Shown: piece after piece, positions 1 to 9,047 of the stretch
How the letters are laid out: each line of letters starts with the position of its first letter
Position numbering within the stretch: position 1 is the stretch's first letter
Source of the DNA: an uncultured Anaeromyxobacter sp.
Lineage (GTDB): Bacteria; Myxococcota; Myxococcia; Myxococcales; Anaeromyxobacteraceae
NCBI GenBank assembly: GCA_903874275.1
Contig: CAIQRS010000010.1
Span: 1-64,000, forward strand
Direction of reading: 5' to 3'
Length of the DNA: 64,000 nt
Notes under the pieces: generated by a model
Told to the model about the DNA's origin: nothing
Databases searched by the model: none
Seen by the model: the letters and a program-made list of their open reading frames with translations, nothing else
Position numbers and translations under genes: made by a program

Positions 1-125
1 CCCGACTGGGCCGGCTTCATGGCCCCCACGTCGATCCCGCGGGCGCGGGCGCCGGCCACGATCGCCACGGCGACCTCGGTCTTGCCCACGCCGGTGTCGG
101 TCCCGGTGACGAAGAGGCCGCGCAT
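1..125 (-). CDS. bioD: Dethiobiotin synthetase, N-terminal part (runs off window start)
   Basis: Reverse-strand translation MRGLFVTGTDTGVGKTEVAVAIVAGARARGIDVGAMKPAQSG with Walker A GTDTGVGKT; overlaps bioA stop by ATGA. Confidence 0.9.
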   Translation of the reverse strand, partial: MRGLFVTGTDTGVGKTEVAVAIVAGARARGIDVGAMKPAQS

Positions 126-1513
126 CAGAGCCGCGCCACCGCCGCCTCGATCGACGCGACGGTGATGCGCCCGAGGTCGCCCAGCTGCGCCTCGGTCATG
201 GCCAGCGGCGGCATGAGCACCACCACGTTTCCAAGCGGGCGGAGGATGGCCCCGCGCCGGCGCGCCTCGAGCGTCACCTGGTGCCCGGCGCGCAGCTCGA
301 AGGCGTACTCCTCCTTCGTCCCGCGCTCCCGCACCAGCTCGATCCCCACCATGAGGCCGCGCCGGCGGATCTCGCCGACGTGCGGGTGGGCGGCGAGCGG
401 CTCGAGCGCGCGGGCCAGGGCCGCCTCCTTCGCGGGCAGGCCCTCCAGGATCCGCCGGTCGCGGAGGAGTCGCATGCTGGCCGTGGCGGCGGCGCAGGCC
501 AGCGGATTGCCGGTGAAGGTGTGGCCGTGGAAGAAGGTCCTCCGGGACTCGAACGGCCCGAGGAAGGAGGCGAAGACCTCCTCGGTGGTCAGGGTGGCGG
601 CGAGCGGCAGGTAGCCGCCGGTGAGCCCCTTCCCGACGGTGAGGATGTCGGGGCGGACCCCCTCCTGCTCCACCGCGAACATCGTCCCGGTGCGGCCGAA
701 GCCGGTGGCCACCTCGTCGCAGACCAGGAGCGCCCCGTGCCGGTCGCAGATCTCCCGCATGCGGCGCAGGTAGCCCTCGGGCTGCACGATCATCCCGTCG
801 GCGCCCTGCACCAAGGGCTCGATGACCAGCGCCGCCACCTTTCCCGCGTGGGCCTCGAAGACCTTCTCGACCTCGTCGGCGCAGGCCATGGCGCAGTCCG
901 GCCAGGCCTTCCCGAGCGGGCAGCGGTAGCAATGGGGCTGCGGCGCGTGGCGAACCGGGAAGAGCAGCGGCTTGAAGGTGCGGTGGAAGAGGTCGATGCC
1001 GCCCACCGAGACCGAGCCGATGGTGTCGCCGTGGTAGCCGCCGCGGATGGCCACGAACTCCTTCCGCTCCACGTCGCCGCGCAGCTGGAAGTGCTGGTAG
1101 GCCATCTTGATGGCGATCTCGGCGGCGGTGGCCCCGGCGTCGGAGAAGAAGACCCGGGTGAGGCCGGCCGGCGCGATGCGGATCAGTTCCTCGGCGCACT
1201 CGATGGAGGCGGTGGAAGCCAGGCCGAGCAGGGTGGTGTGGGCGATCCTTCCGAGCTGGGCCACGATGGCCGCGTCGATCTCCGGCACCCGGTGGCCGTG
1301 CACGTTGCACCAGAGAGACGAGACGCCGTCGAGGGAACGACGCCCCAGGGTGTCCACGAGGAAGACCCCGTCGCCCGAGTCGACGACGATCGGGTCCTCG
1401 GCGAGCCACTCCTGCATCTGGGTGAAGGGGTGCCAGAGGTGGCGGTGGTCGGCGGCGGCGAGCCGCTCGTGCCGTGCGCGCGCCGCCGCGGTGGCGTCGG
1501 TGTCCTGGGCCAT
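125..1513 (-). CDS. bioA: Adenosylmethionine-8-amino-7-oxononanoate aminotransferase
   Basis: HPFTQM, SGDGVFLVDTLGRR, PLP-lysine region LTVGKGLTGGYLPLAATL, coupled to bioD; ATG at 1513 (upstream GTG at 1522 possible). Confidence 0.93.
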   Translation of the reverse strand: MAQDTDATAAARARHERLAAADHRHLWHPFTQMQEWLAEDPIVVDSGDGVFLVDTLGRRSLDGVSSLWCNVHGHRVPEIDAAIVAQLGRIAHTTLLGLASTASIECAEELIRIAPAGLTRVFFSDAGATAAEIAIKMAYQHFQLRGDVERKEFVAIRGGYHGDTIGSVSVGGIDLFHRTFKPLLFPVRHAPQPHCYRCPLGKAWPDCAMACADEVEKVFEAHAGKVAALVIEPLVQGADGMIVQPEGYLRRMREICDRHGALLVCDEVATGFGRTGTMFAVEQEGVRPDILTVGKGLTGGYLPLAATLTTEEVFASFLGPFESRRTFFHGHTFTGNPLACAAATASMRLLRDRRILEGLPAKEAALARALEPLAAHPHVGEIRRRGLMVGIELVRERGTKEEYAFELRAGHQVTLEARRRGAILRPLGNVVVLMPPLAMTEAQLGDLGRITVASIEAAVARL

Positions 1514-1566
1514 GGGGCGCACAAGCTAGCCCAGCGCGCCCCGGCGGGGAAGGCGGACGAGGGCCG

Positions 1567-2802
1567 TCAGCGGATCATGAGCTGGATCGCGTCGATCGAG
1601 CGGGACCTGGAGTCCATGACCAGCAGCAGTCGTTTTCCGTCCGTGAAATACGGATCCCCGGTGAGGTTGTGGCGCGGCGCGCTCCGGGGGGCTTCCCCCA
1701 CCCCGGGCAGGAAGGCCACCCGGGAGAGGTACCCGGTCATCACCAGGTCCTGGAGCAGGTAGTCGCGGCTCTCGTCGACGTCGGGGTCGATCTTGTGGGT
1801 GGTGAGGTACCAGGAGTGGGTGGTGAGGCGGACGCCGATGTCGCGGCTCACCTGCCCGACCCAGACCGACCTCCCCTCGAACGTGAATGGGGCGAGCCAC
1901 ATCCGGAGGTGGTTGCGCCGGTCGATGTCGTTCCTCGGCTTCTGGAGCGCGGCGTCCTGGGGGCGCCCGAAGAGGTGGAGCGGGCTCACCGGGGAGGTCC
2001 GGTAGGACGACCCGAAGAGGAACGCCCTGACGCTTCGCAAGGCAGACTGCACGTCGAAGGGCTCGGTGAGGTTCCATCCCCGCTGCACGAACGGGAAGGC
2101 GATCTCCCTCCGCTTCCCGACCAGGACCAGGTTGAGCGGGTCGGCGACCGGATTTCCCTTCTTGTCGGCGGCGCAGCAGGGGAGCTTCTCCAGCTCGGCG
2201 AGGAGCGACGGGAAGTCGAGGTCCCGCACCTTGGATTCCGGGTAGAGGGATTCGAAGTCCACCCGCTGGAAATCCCACTTCTCTCCCGGCACCCGCGAGA
2301 CGAAGCGGTACTCGTGGGCCTTGACGTCATCGACGATCTCGATCCGGACGTAGCCGGTTCCCTGGCCGTCGTGCGTGTAGACGAACCCCTTGGCCGTCCT
2401 CCGCGCCGGGACCTCGAGCGGCATGCCGTTTCCGATGAGGTGCTCCGAGATCCGCCGGTTCCGGTCGCTCGTCCACCAGTGGTGGAACATGTAGGCCACC
2501 TCGAAGGGCGCGAAGTAGGCCGGGTCGGTCCCGATGGGGAAGTACCAGGCGCCCTGGTCGGAACGGTTCTCGATCTCCACCCAGACCGGACGGATCCCCT
2601 TCTTCTCGAGATCGACCCCGAGGAAGCGGCGGGCCTCCCCGCCGGAGAGCGCGACCGCGGTCACGCGAAATTCGGCGTCCTCCTTGGTCTCGGCCCGCTC
2701 GTGGAACGAGGCGCCCTCGTGCCCCTCGGGCGCGAAGGAGCCACAGGCGGAGAGAAGTGCGGCGGCGAGGATCGCGGCGGGGGTCGAGCGTTCGGCGGAC
2801 AG
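1567..2802 (-). CDS. Putative lipoprotein with LssY-C-terminal-like domain
   Basis: ORF track starts at GTG 2664, but the in-frame upstream sequence encodes a lipoprotein signal (LSAERSTPAAILAAALLSAC) preceded by GGGAGG; the only start near it is CTG at 2802. C-terminal RNHLRMWLAPFTFEGRSVWVGQVSRDIGVRLTTHSWYLTTHKIDPDVDESRDYLLQDL matches my memory of LssY-C proteins. Confidence 0.7.
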   Translation of the reverse strand: MSAERSTPAAILAAALLSACGSFAPEGHEGASFHERAETKEDAEFRVTAVALSGGEARRFLGVDLEKKGIRPVWVEIENRSDQGAWYFPIGTDPAYFAPFEVAYMFHHWWTSDRNRRISEHLIGNGMPLEVPARRTAKGFVYTHDGQGTGYVRIEIVDDVKAHEYRFVSRVPGEKWDFQRVDFESLYPESKVRDLDFPSLLAELEKLPCCAADKKGNPVADPLNLVLVGKRREIAFPFVQRGWNLTEPFDVQSALRSVRAFLFGSSYRTSPVSPLHLFGRPQDAALQKPRNDIDRRNHLRMWLAPFTFEGRSVWVGQVSRDIGVRLTTHSWYLTTHKIDPDVDESRDYLLQDLVMTGYLSRVAFLPGVGEAPRSAPRHNLTGDPYFTDGKRLLLVMDSRSRSIDAIQLMIR

Positions 2803-3171
2803 GGCAGCCTCCCGGGGGCGACCCTAGCGCAGCCCGCGGCACTCGCGTCCGCCCATTGTTCCGGGCGCCGATCGGAGTCAATTGGGATTTAGCGACCGAA
2901 CCTCGTCGAGTTGCCGGTCCTCTCCCGGCTGGCCAGAAACCGCCAATCTGGCCGCGAATGCGTTTACTTGCCTCCTTTCAGGAACTTGAAGAGCGCTCGG
3001 TGTCCCTCGGCGACGGGACGCAGCCCCTTCTCGCAGCGGTGTGAGGAGCATTGTCGGCGGAAGTGGAGTGATCCGGTCCGTGTCTCTCCGGGCCGCGGAT
3101 CGGGTGGGGCGGGACTCGAGGGATTCGAGCACACGGAAGCGACCGGGGAGGCCCGGGGCTGGGGGGAAACC

Positions 3172-6100
3172 ATGAAGCTCGTCGGAACGCAGAGGATCGG
3201 AACGCGCGTCGCTCGCGGCGCCTTCAACTCGTTCATGGCGACGGCAGCGGCGGCGCTCGCGCTGGCGGCGCCGCTCACGGCGCGGGGCGCGGTCGATTGC
3301 GGCACGCGCACGGTGACCGCAGACGTCGTCGTCCTCGACCAGCCGCTCATGTACAACCGGCTCGGCGCGCAGAACGTGAACGGCATCATGTACGCGCTGC
3401 GGCGGGACGTGGTGAGCAAGGGCTCGCTCTCGCCCTGCGGTGGCAGCTGCGCCGCCGGCAACGTGACCCTGCGACCCGACAAGCGCCCTCGCCCGCTGGT
3501 CCTCCGCGTCCCCGCGGGAAATTGCCTCGAGGTGAAGTTCCAGAACCTGCTCTCCGCCCTGCCCAACCCCGCCCCGTTGACGCCCGGCTTCGATCTTCTC
3601 CCGGTGAACGACCAGGTGGCGAGCCGCAAGGCCGGCTTCCACGCCCAGGGCATGCAGCTCGTGAACGTCATCGGCGACGACTCGTCGTGGGTGGGCGCCG
3701 GCGGGTCGAGCATGGTGGCACCGGGCGAGCCGGCCATCTACAGGTACTTCGCCGAGAAGGAGGGGGCCTTCCTCGTCACCAGCCACGGCGCGACCTTCGG
3801 AAGCGACGGGTCGGCGGGCAACAGCGCCAACGGCATGTTCGCGGTGATCAACGTCGAGCCGCCCGGGGCGAGCTTCTACCGAAGCCAGGTCACCGAGGAG
3901 GAGATGCGCCTCTGCACCACCGGGACGACCGACGACGGCCAGCCCGTCCTGGACTACGAGGCGACCTACCCGGCCGTCGATGCCACCGGCGCGGCCACGG
4001 TGTGGGCGCTCGAGGGCAAGGCCGGCCTGCCCATCCTCAACATGCTGCAGGGCGCGACGCTCGTGCACTCCGACCTGAACGCCGTCATCGCGAACTCCGA
4101 CCCCGCGGTTCCCACCGGGAAGTTCCCCGCCTCCACCTACCCGCTCGAGAGCGTCGGCAAGGTGAACCCCACCCTTCCCAACCGGCTCGAGCCCTTCCGC
4201 GAGTACACGGTGGTCTTCCACGACGAGATGGCGGTCTCGAACGCCTTCCCCGAGTGGTACCTCCACCCGGTCCTCAAGCACACGCTGTCCGCCGTGGGCG
4301 ACGTCTTCCAGGTGAACTACGGATCGGGCGGCGTGGGCTCGGAGGTCATCGCCAACCGGCTCGGCGTCGGCCCCATGCACGACTGCCTCGACTGCGTGTA
4401 CGAGGAGTTCTTCCTGACCTCGCCGGCGGTCGGCGACCCGGCCATGGTGGTGGACACCCCGGCCAACCACGGTCTCGAGGCCTGCGGACCTCCGGGCACC
4501 GGGCCGAACTGCGCCGCCACCGGCCCCAAGGCGACGCTGGCGTACTACCCGGACGACCCGTCCAACGTGCACCACAGCTACATCAACGACTTCGTGAAGT
4601 TCCGGAACGTGCACACCGGCAAGGAACATCACATCTTCCACCTGCACAACCACCAGTGGCTCTTCAACCCGAACGACGACAACTCCAACTACCTGGACGC
4701 CCAGGGCATCGGCCCGGGCGGCGGCTACACCTACGAGATCAACTTCGGTGGCTCGGGCAACCGAAACAAGAGCGCCGGCGACGCCATCTTCCACTGCCAC
4801 TTCTACCCGCACTTCGCCCAGGGCATGTGGGAGCTCTGGCGCATCCACGACGTGCTCGAGTCGGGCACGCCGCTGCTCGTCTCGGGCGGGGCGTTCCACA
4901 CCTCCCCCTTCGCGCTGAAGAACGGAGAGCCGGCCGTCGTCTCCACGGCCACCATCCCCGATCCGGCCAACGCCGCGAACACCATCACCGTTCCGACGGC
5001 GCGGGCCCGCGCCCTCCCCGACGGGGAGATCGTGGCCGGGACCCCGATCCCCGCGCTGGTCCCGCTGCCGGGCAAGGCCATGGCGGTGATGCCCGGAAAG
5101 GTCACGGTGGTTCCGAAGGTCGCCGGGGGCATCACCCTGGGCAGCAATGCCAGGGTGGCCCGCCCGGTCGCCGACGCGACCGGCGTCGTCACCGGGTGTG
5201 ACTCGGGCGATCCCGCCACGGCCTGCTCCGATCCCGCGCAGACCCACCCGACGCTGAACCCCAACGGAATCCGCAATCCCGGCTTCCCCTTCTGGCTGGC
5301 CGGCCTCGAGAGCACGGTGGGGCAGCGCATGCCCTCTCCCCCGCTCGACATGGCCGTGTCGGCGGGCGGCTGGGACGGCGGCCTGCCGCGCCACGCGCTC
5401 GACGGCTACGCCGCCGCCGGCTGCGTGGGGGCGACCAGGGGCGACTGCGCCGTCTCCAACCAGAGCCCGTACGACATGACCAAGACGGTGCACAAGGCGG
5501 CCCCGGTCTGGTTCCCCGAGGACGGCACCGACCTCGAGAAGGCGGCCATGGCCTTCCATGCCGTGCGCAACCACGCCAGCACGGCGAACCTCCTGAACGG
5601 CCAGACCGTCCCGGGAAGCTTCGTGACCAACGGATCCGGCCGCCCGGTCCCGGGCGCTCCCTTCCACGATCCCTGCATCGATGACCGGGGCACCGTCCTC
5701 GGCGCAGGCGTGACCGGCGAGTTCTTCTCCGGCGACGGAAAGTTCGGGACCACGGGCTCCTCCCCCTTCAACGCCGACAGCCCGCGAATCTACAAGGGCG
5801 CGAACATCCAGTTCGACGTGGTGCTCAACAAGCTCGGCTACCACTTCCCGCAGGAGCGCATCATCACCCTCTGGGAGGACGCCCTCCCCACCATCAACAA
5901 GCAGCGCGCCCCCGAGCCGCTGGTGATGCGGATGAACACCTTCGACTGCGTCATGTACCAGCACACCAACCTGGTGCCGGCCGTCTACGAGATGGACGAC
6001 TACCAGATCAAGACCACCACCGACATCATCGGCCAGCACATCCACCTGCCCAAGTGGGACCTCACCACCACCGACGGCTCGGCCAACGGCTGGAACTACG

Positions 6101-9045
6101 AGGACGGCACCCTCTCCCCCGACTCGGTGCGCGAGCGCATCGAAGCGATCAACGCCTTCAACGGGGCCAACGTCGCCGGGAACCCGACCGACAGCAGCGG
6201 GCGCCCCCCCGGGACCAAGCTCGCCGCCGCCAAGCACCCCTTCTTCCCGGCCGTGAGCCCCGGCGGCCTCGACTGGATGGGGGCCCGCACCACGCTCCAG
6301 CGCTGGTTCTCGGATCCGGTGGTGAACGTGGACGGCCAGCACCGCGGCCTGGGCATCATCTTCACCCACGACCACTACGGCCCCTCCACCCACCAGCAGG
6401 TCGGTCTCTACGCCACCGTGCTGGTCGAGCCTCCCGGGTCCACCTGGCTCCACAACGAGACCGGGGTGCCCATGTACACCCGCCCCGACGGCGGCCCCAC
6501 CAGCTGGCAGGCGGCCATCCTCGACGGCCCCAACAGCTACCGCGAGTTCTACTTCGAGTACTCGGACTTCCAGCACGCCTACAGGCCCGGCGTCTACGTC
6601 GGCCGCGGCCAGTGGGGCGCCCTGGGCGCCGCGCCGAGCGCCAACAGCTTCCGCGACGCGGTGAACCCACCGGTGAAGGCCATGGCGGCGGTTCCCTTCC
6701 CCGACCTCCTGACCTTCCCGGCGATCTGCCCGGGCGGCGGCCCGCGCCCCTGCCCCGAGGCCATCTCGGCCGACGACCCTGGTTTCCTGGTGGTGAACTA
6801 CCGCAACGAGCCGGTCGGCTTCCGCGTCTTCGACCCGACCCGGAGAGGGCCCGACGGCAAGCTGGGATCGCAGGCCGAAGGCTTCCCGGGTGACCTGGCC
6901 TTCGCGCTGCAAAGCCGCGTGGACCGCAAGATGGCCGCGCTGAACGTGCAGCCCAGGGCCGGCGCCGCCAACGCCATCAACGGCACCCAGTTCCCGCCGC
7001 CGCTCAACGTGGGAGGCGTCACCCCCGGCGACCCCTTCACCCCGCTCATGCGCGCCTACTTCGGCGACCCGGTCCGCATCAAGATCCAGGCCGGTGGTGA
7101 CGAGGAGTCCCACAGCGCCACGGTCTACGGCATGAAGTGGCTGCAGGGTGGATCGGGCTACGGCTTCGCCCCCAACTCGGGATGGCGCAACTCCCAGCAC
7201 GCCGGCATCTCCGAGCAGTTCACCTTCGCCTCGCCCACCATCCCGGTGCTGAACGGCGGGGCCCGCGCCGACCATCTCTACTCCCTCAACCCCAGCATCG
7301 ACGGCTTCTGGAACGGCGTCTGGGGGCTCTTCCGGAACTACGGGACCGCGCAGGCGAACCTCAAGCAGCTCCCCAACGGCGCGGTCCTGCCCTTCAAGCT
7401 CACCAACGCCGCCGCCTTCACCGGGATCTGCCCGGCCACCGCGGTCCTCCGCAGCTACGACCTCTCGGCCGTGCTCGCCAACGACGTGCTCGCCAACACC
7501 GAGGGGGTCACCATCCTGCCCGGCGACGGCTCGGAGATCATGAACGTGGGCGGCAAGACCGGCACCGGCAAGTCGGCGCTGAACCCCAGCGGCGGAACCC
7601 TGGTCTACAACCCGCGCACCACCACGCTCTCCAACGGCAAGACGGGGCCCCTCCACGACCCGACCGCCCTGCTCTGGGTCAAGACCGTCGATCTGGTGGC
7701 CCGCAACCCCGCCGCCAAGGCCTGCCTGAACTCGAAGGGCAAGCTCGACCCGACGCTCTCCACCTGCCCGGTCATGCTCAGGCCCGGCGCTCCGCTCGAG
7801 CCCATCGTCCTGCGGGCCGCGGCCGGCGAGTGCATCGGCGTGAAGGTGCGCAACCGGCTTCCCGCGGCGGTGCCCGACCTGGCCGGCTACAAGCACCTGC
7901 CCGGCATCGTGCCCCGTGACACGGCCAATCTCGCCGGAACCACCACCTTCAACAACAACCTGATCCGTCCGTCGAGCTACGTCGGCCTGCACCCGGCGCT
8001 CGTCTCCTACGACGTGAACATCGACGACGGCATGGCCATCGGGGCGACCGGCCTGGGCAACAACGGCGCCGGCCTGATCGCCGGCCCCGGCCAGACCCAG
8101 TTCTACCGCTGGTACGCGGGCGACATCAGCCTGGTGCCCGCGGCGGGCGGCGCCTACACGGTCGTGGCCACGCCGGTGGAGTTCGGCGGCGCCAACATCA
8201 CGCCGTCCGACGTCATCAAGCAGGGGCCGAAGGGGCTCGTCGGAGCGCTCGTCATCGAGCCGGCCGGCACCACCTGGGCGGAGGCCGACACCGTGCCGGA
8301 CCACCAGACGGCGAACCCCGCCGCCCCCAGGCGCGGGACTCGCGCCAGCGCCACCCTGAGTCCCGGCGCCACGCGTGACTTCGTGACCGTGATCCAGAAG
8401 GGGCTCGGCCTCCGCTACAAGGACGGCACCGCCGCCGAGATGCTCGCCGCCGAGGAGGCCATCGCCGAGGACGCCGAGGACTCCGGCCACATGGCCATCA
8501 ACTACGGCGCCGAGCCGCTCTGGTTCCGCTTCGGCCTGCAGCCGAATGCGGCTCTCACGGGCGGCCACGGAACCGGCCCGTCCTTCATGGACGTGGCCAA
8601 CGCGGACGCGGCGTTCTCGAACACCATCGCCGGAGGAGGGGACCCGGTCACCCCGGTCTTCACGGCGGCGGCCGGCGCGCCGGTGCGGATGCACCTGCTC
8701 CTGCCCACCGGATCCCCCCGGGCCTCGAGCTTCACGCTCCACGGCCACCTCTGGCAGCGCGCACCGTACGTCTGCCCGGGCTCCGCGAAGGACGGACTGG
8801 AAGGCAAGTGCCTCGCCACCGGCTACTTCCCGACAATCGCCGGAGAGGTCTCGTCCCGCGCCCTGGGAGCGAGCCCGATCTCCGACTACACCGGGTCCCA
8901 GGATCTGGTCATGCCGGGCTCCCACTTCGACATCGTGCTCCCCAGCGCGGGCGGCGCGGGCAAGGTGGCCGGCGACTACCTGTTCATGGACCGGGCCGGC
9001 TTCGGGACCACCTCGGGCCTTTGGTCGCTTCTCCGGGTGCAGTGA
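3172..9045 (+). CDS. Giant secreted multicopper oxidase (about 1957 aa), permuted copper-site order
   Basis: ATG 3172 after GGGGGGAAAC; signal peptide; HIFHLH (4630-4647), HCHFYPHFAQGM (4792-4827), HIH (6037-6045), HDH (6367-6375), extra HGH (8740-8748). Confidence 0.9.
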   Translation: MKLVGTQRIGTRVARGAFNSFMATAAAALALAAPLTARGAVDCGTRTVTADVVVLDQPLMYNRLGAQNVNGIMYALRRDVVSKGSLSPCGGSCAAGNVTLRPDKRPRPLVLRVPAGNCLEVKFQNLLSALPNPAPLTPGFDLLPVNDQVASRKAGFHAQGMQLVNVIGDDSSWVGAGGSSMVAPGEPAIYRYFAEKEGAFLVTSHGATFGSDGSAGNSANGMFAVINVEPPGASFYRSQVTEEEMRLCTTGTTDDGQPVLDYEATYPAVDATGAATVWALEGKAGLPILNMLQGATLVHSDLNAVIANSDPAVPTGKFPASTYPLESVGKVNPTLPNRLEPFREYTVVFHDEMAVSNAFPEWYLHPVLKHTLSAVGDVFQVNYGSGGVGSEVIANRLGVGPMHDCLDCVYEEFFLTSPAVGDPAMVVDTPANHGLEACGPPGTGPNCAATGPKATLAYYPDDPSNVHHSYINDFVKFRNVHTGKEHHIFHLHNHQWLFNPNDDNSNYLDAQGIGPGGGYTYEINFGGSGNRNKSAGDAIFHCHFYPHFAQGMWELWRIHDVLESGTPLLVSGGAFHTSPFALKNGEPAVVSTATIPDPANAANTITVPTARARALPDGEIVAGTPIPALVPLPGKAMAVMPGKVTVVPKVAGGITLGSNARVARPVADATGVVTGCDSGDPATACSDPAQTHPTLNPNGIRNPGFPFWLAGLESTVGQRMPSPPLDMAVSAGGWDGGLPRHALDGYAAAGCVGATRGDCAVSNQSPYDMTKTVHKAAPVWFPEDGTDLEKAAMAFHAVRNHASTANLLNGQTVPGSFVTNGSGRPVPGAPFHDPCIDDRGTVLGAGVTGEFFSGDGKFGTTGSSPFNADSPRIYKGANIQFDVVLNKLGYHFPQERIITLWEDALPTINKQRAPEPLVMRMNTFDCVMYQHTNLVPAVYEMDDYQIKTTTDIIGQHIHLPKWDLTTTDGSANGWNYEDGTLSPDSVRERIEAINAFNGANVAGNPTDSSGRPPGTKLAAAKHPFFPAVSPGGLDWMGARTTLQRWFSDPVVNVDGQHRGLGIIFTHDHYGPSTHQQVGLYATVLVEPPGSTWLHNETGVPMYTRPDGGPTSWQAAILDGPNSYREFYFEYSDFQHAYRPGVYVGRGQWGALGAAPSANSFRDAVNPPVKAMAAVPFPDLLTFPAICPGGGPRPCPEAISADDPGFLVVNYRNEPVGFRVFDPTRRGPDGKLGSQAEGFPGDLAFALQSRVDRKMAALNVQPRAGAANAINGTQFPPPLNVGGVTPGDPFTPLMRAYFGDPVRIKIQAGGDEESHSATVYGMKWLQGGSGYGFAPNSGWRNSQHAGISEQFTFASPTIPVLNGGARADHLYSLNPSIDGFWNGVWGLFRNYGTAQANLKQLPNGAVLPFKLTNAAAFTGICPATAVLRSYDLSAVLANDVLANTEGVTILPGDGSEIMNVGGKTGTGKSALNPSGGTLVYNPRTTTLSNGKTGPLHDPTALLWVKTVDLVARNPAAKACLNSKGKLDPTLSTCPVMLRPGAPLEPIVLRAAAGECIGVKVRNRLPAAVPDLAGYKHLPGIVPRDTANLAGTTTFNNNLIRPSSYVGLHPALVSYDVNIDDGMAIGATGLGNNGAGLIAGPGQTQFYRWYAGDISLVPAAGGAYTVVATPVEFGGANITPSDVIKQGPKGLVGALVIEPAGTTWAEADTVPDHQTANPAAPRRGTRASATLSPGATRDFVTVIQKGLGLRYKDGTAAEMLAAEEAIAEDAEDSGHMAINYGAEPLWFRFGLQPNAALTGGHGTGPSFMDVANADAAFSNTIAGGGDPVTPVFTAAAGAPVRMHLLLPTGSPRASSFTLHGHLWQRAPYVCPGSAKDGLEGKCLATGYFPTIAGEVSSRALGASPISDYTGSQDLVMPGSHFDIVLPSAGGAGKVAGDYLFMDRAGFGTTSGLWSLLRVQ

Positions 9046-9047
9046 AC

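Noticed and set aside
281-1762. 493-aa plus-strand ORF across bioA
   Set aside because: Antisense shadow of bioA; low-complexity composition and no recognizable domain
2929-2953. Short inverted repeat (GGCCAG...CTGGCC) upstream of the MCO
   Set aside because: Six-bp GC-rich arms with an 11-nt loop are expected by chance at this GC content
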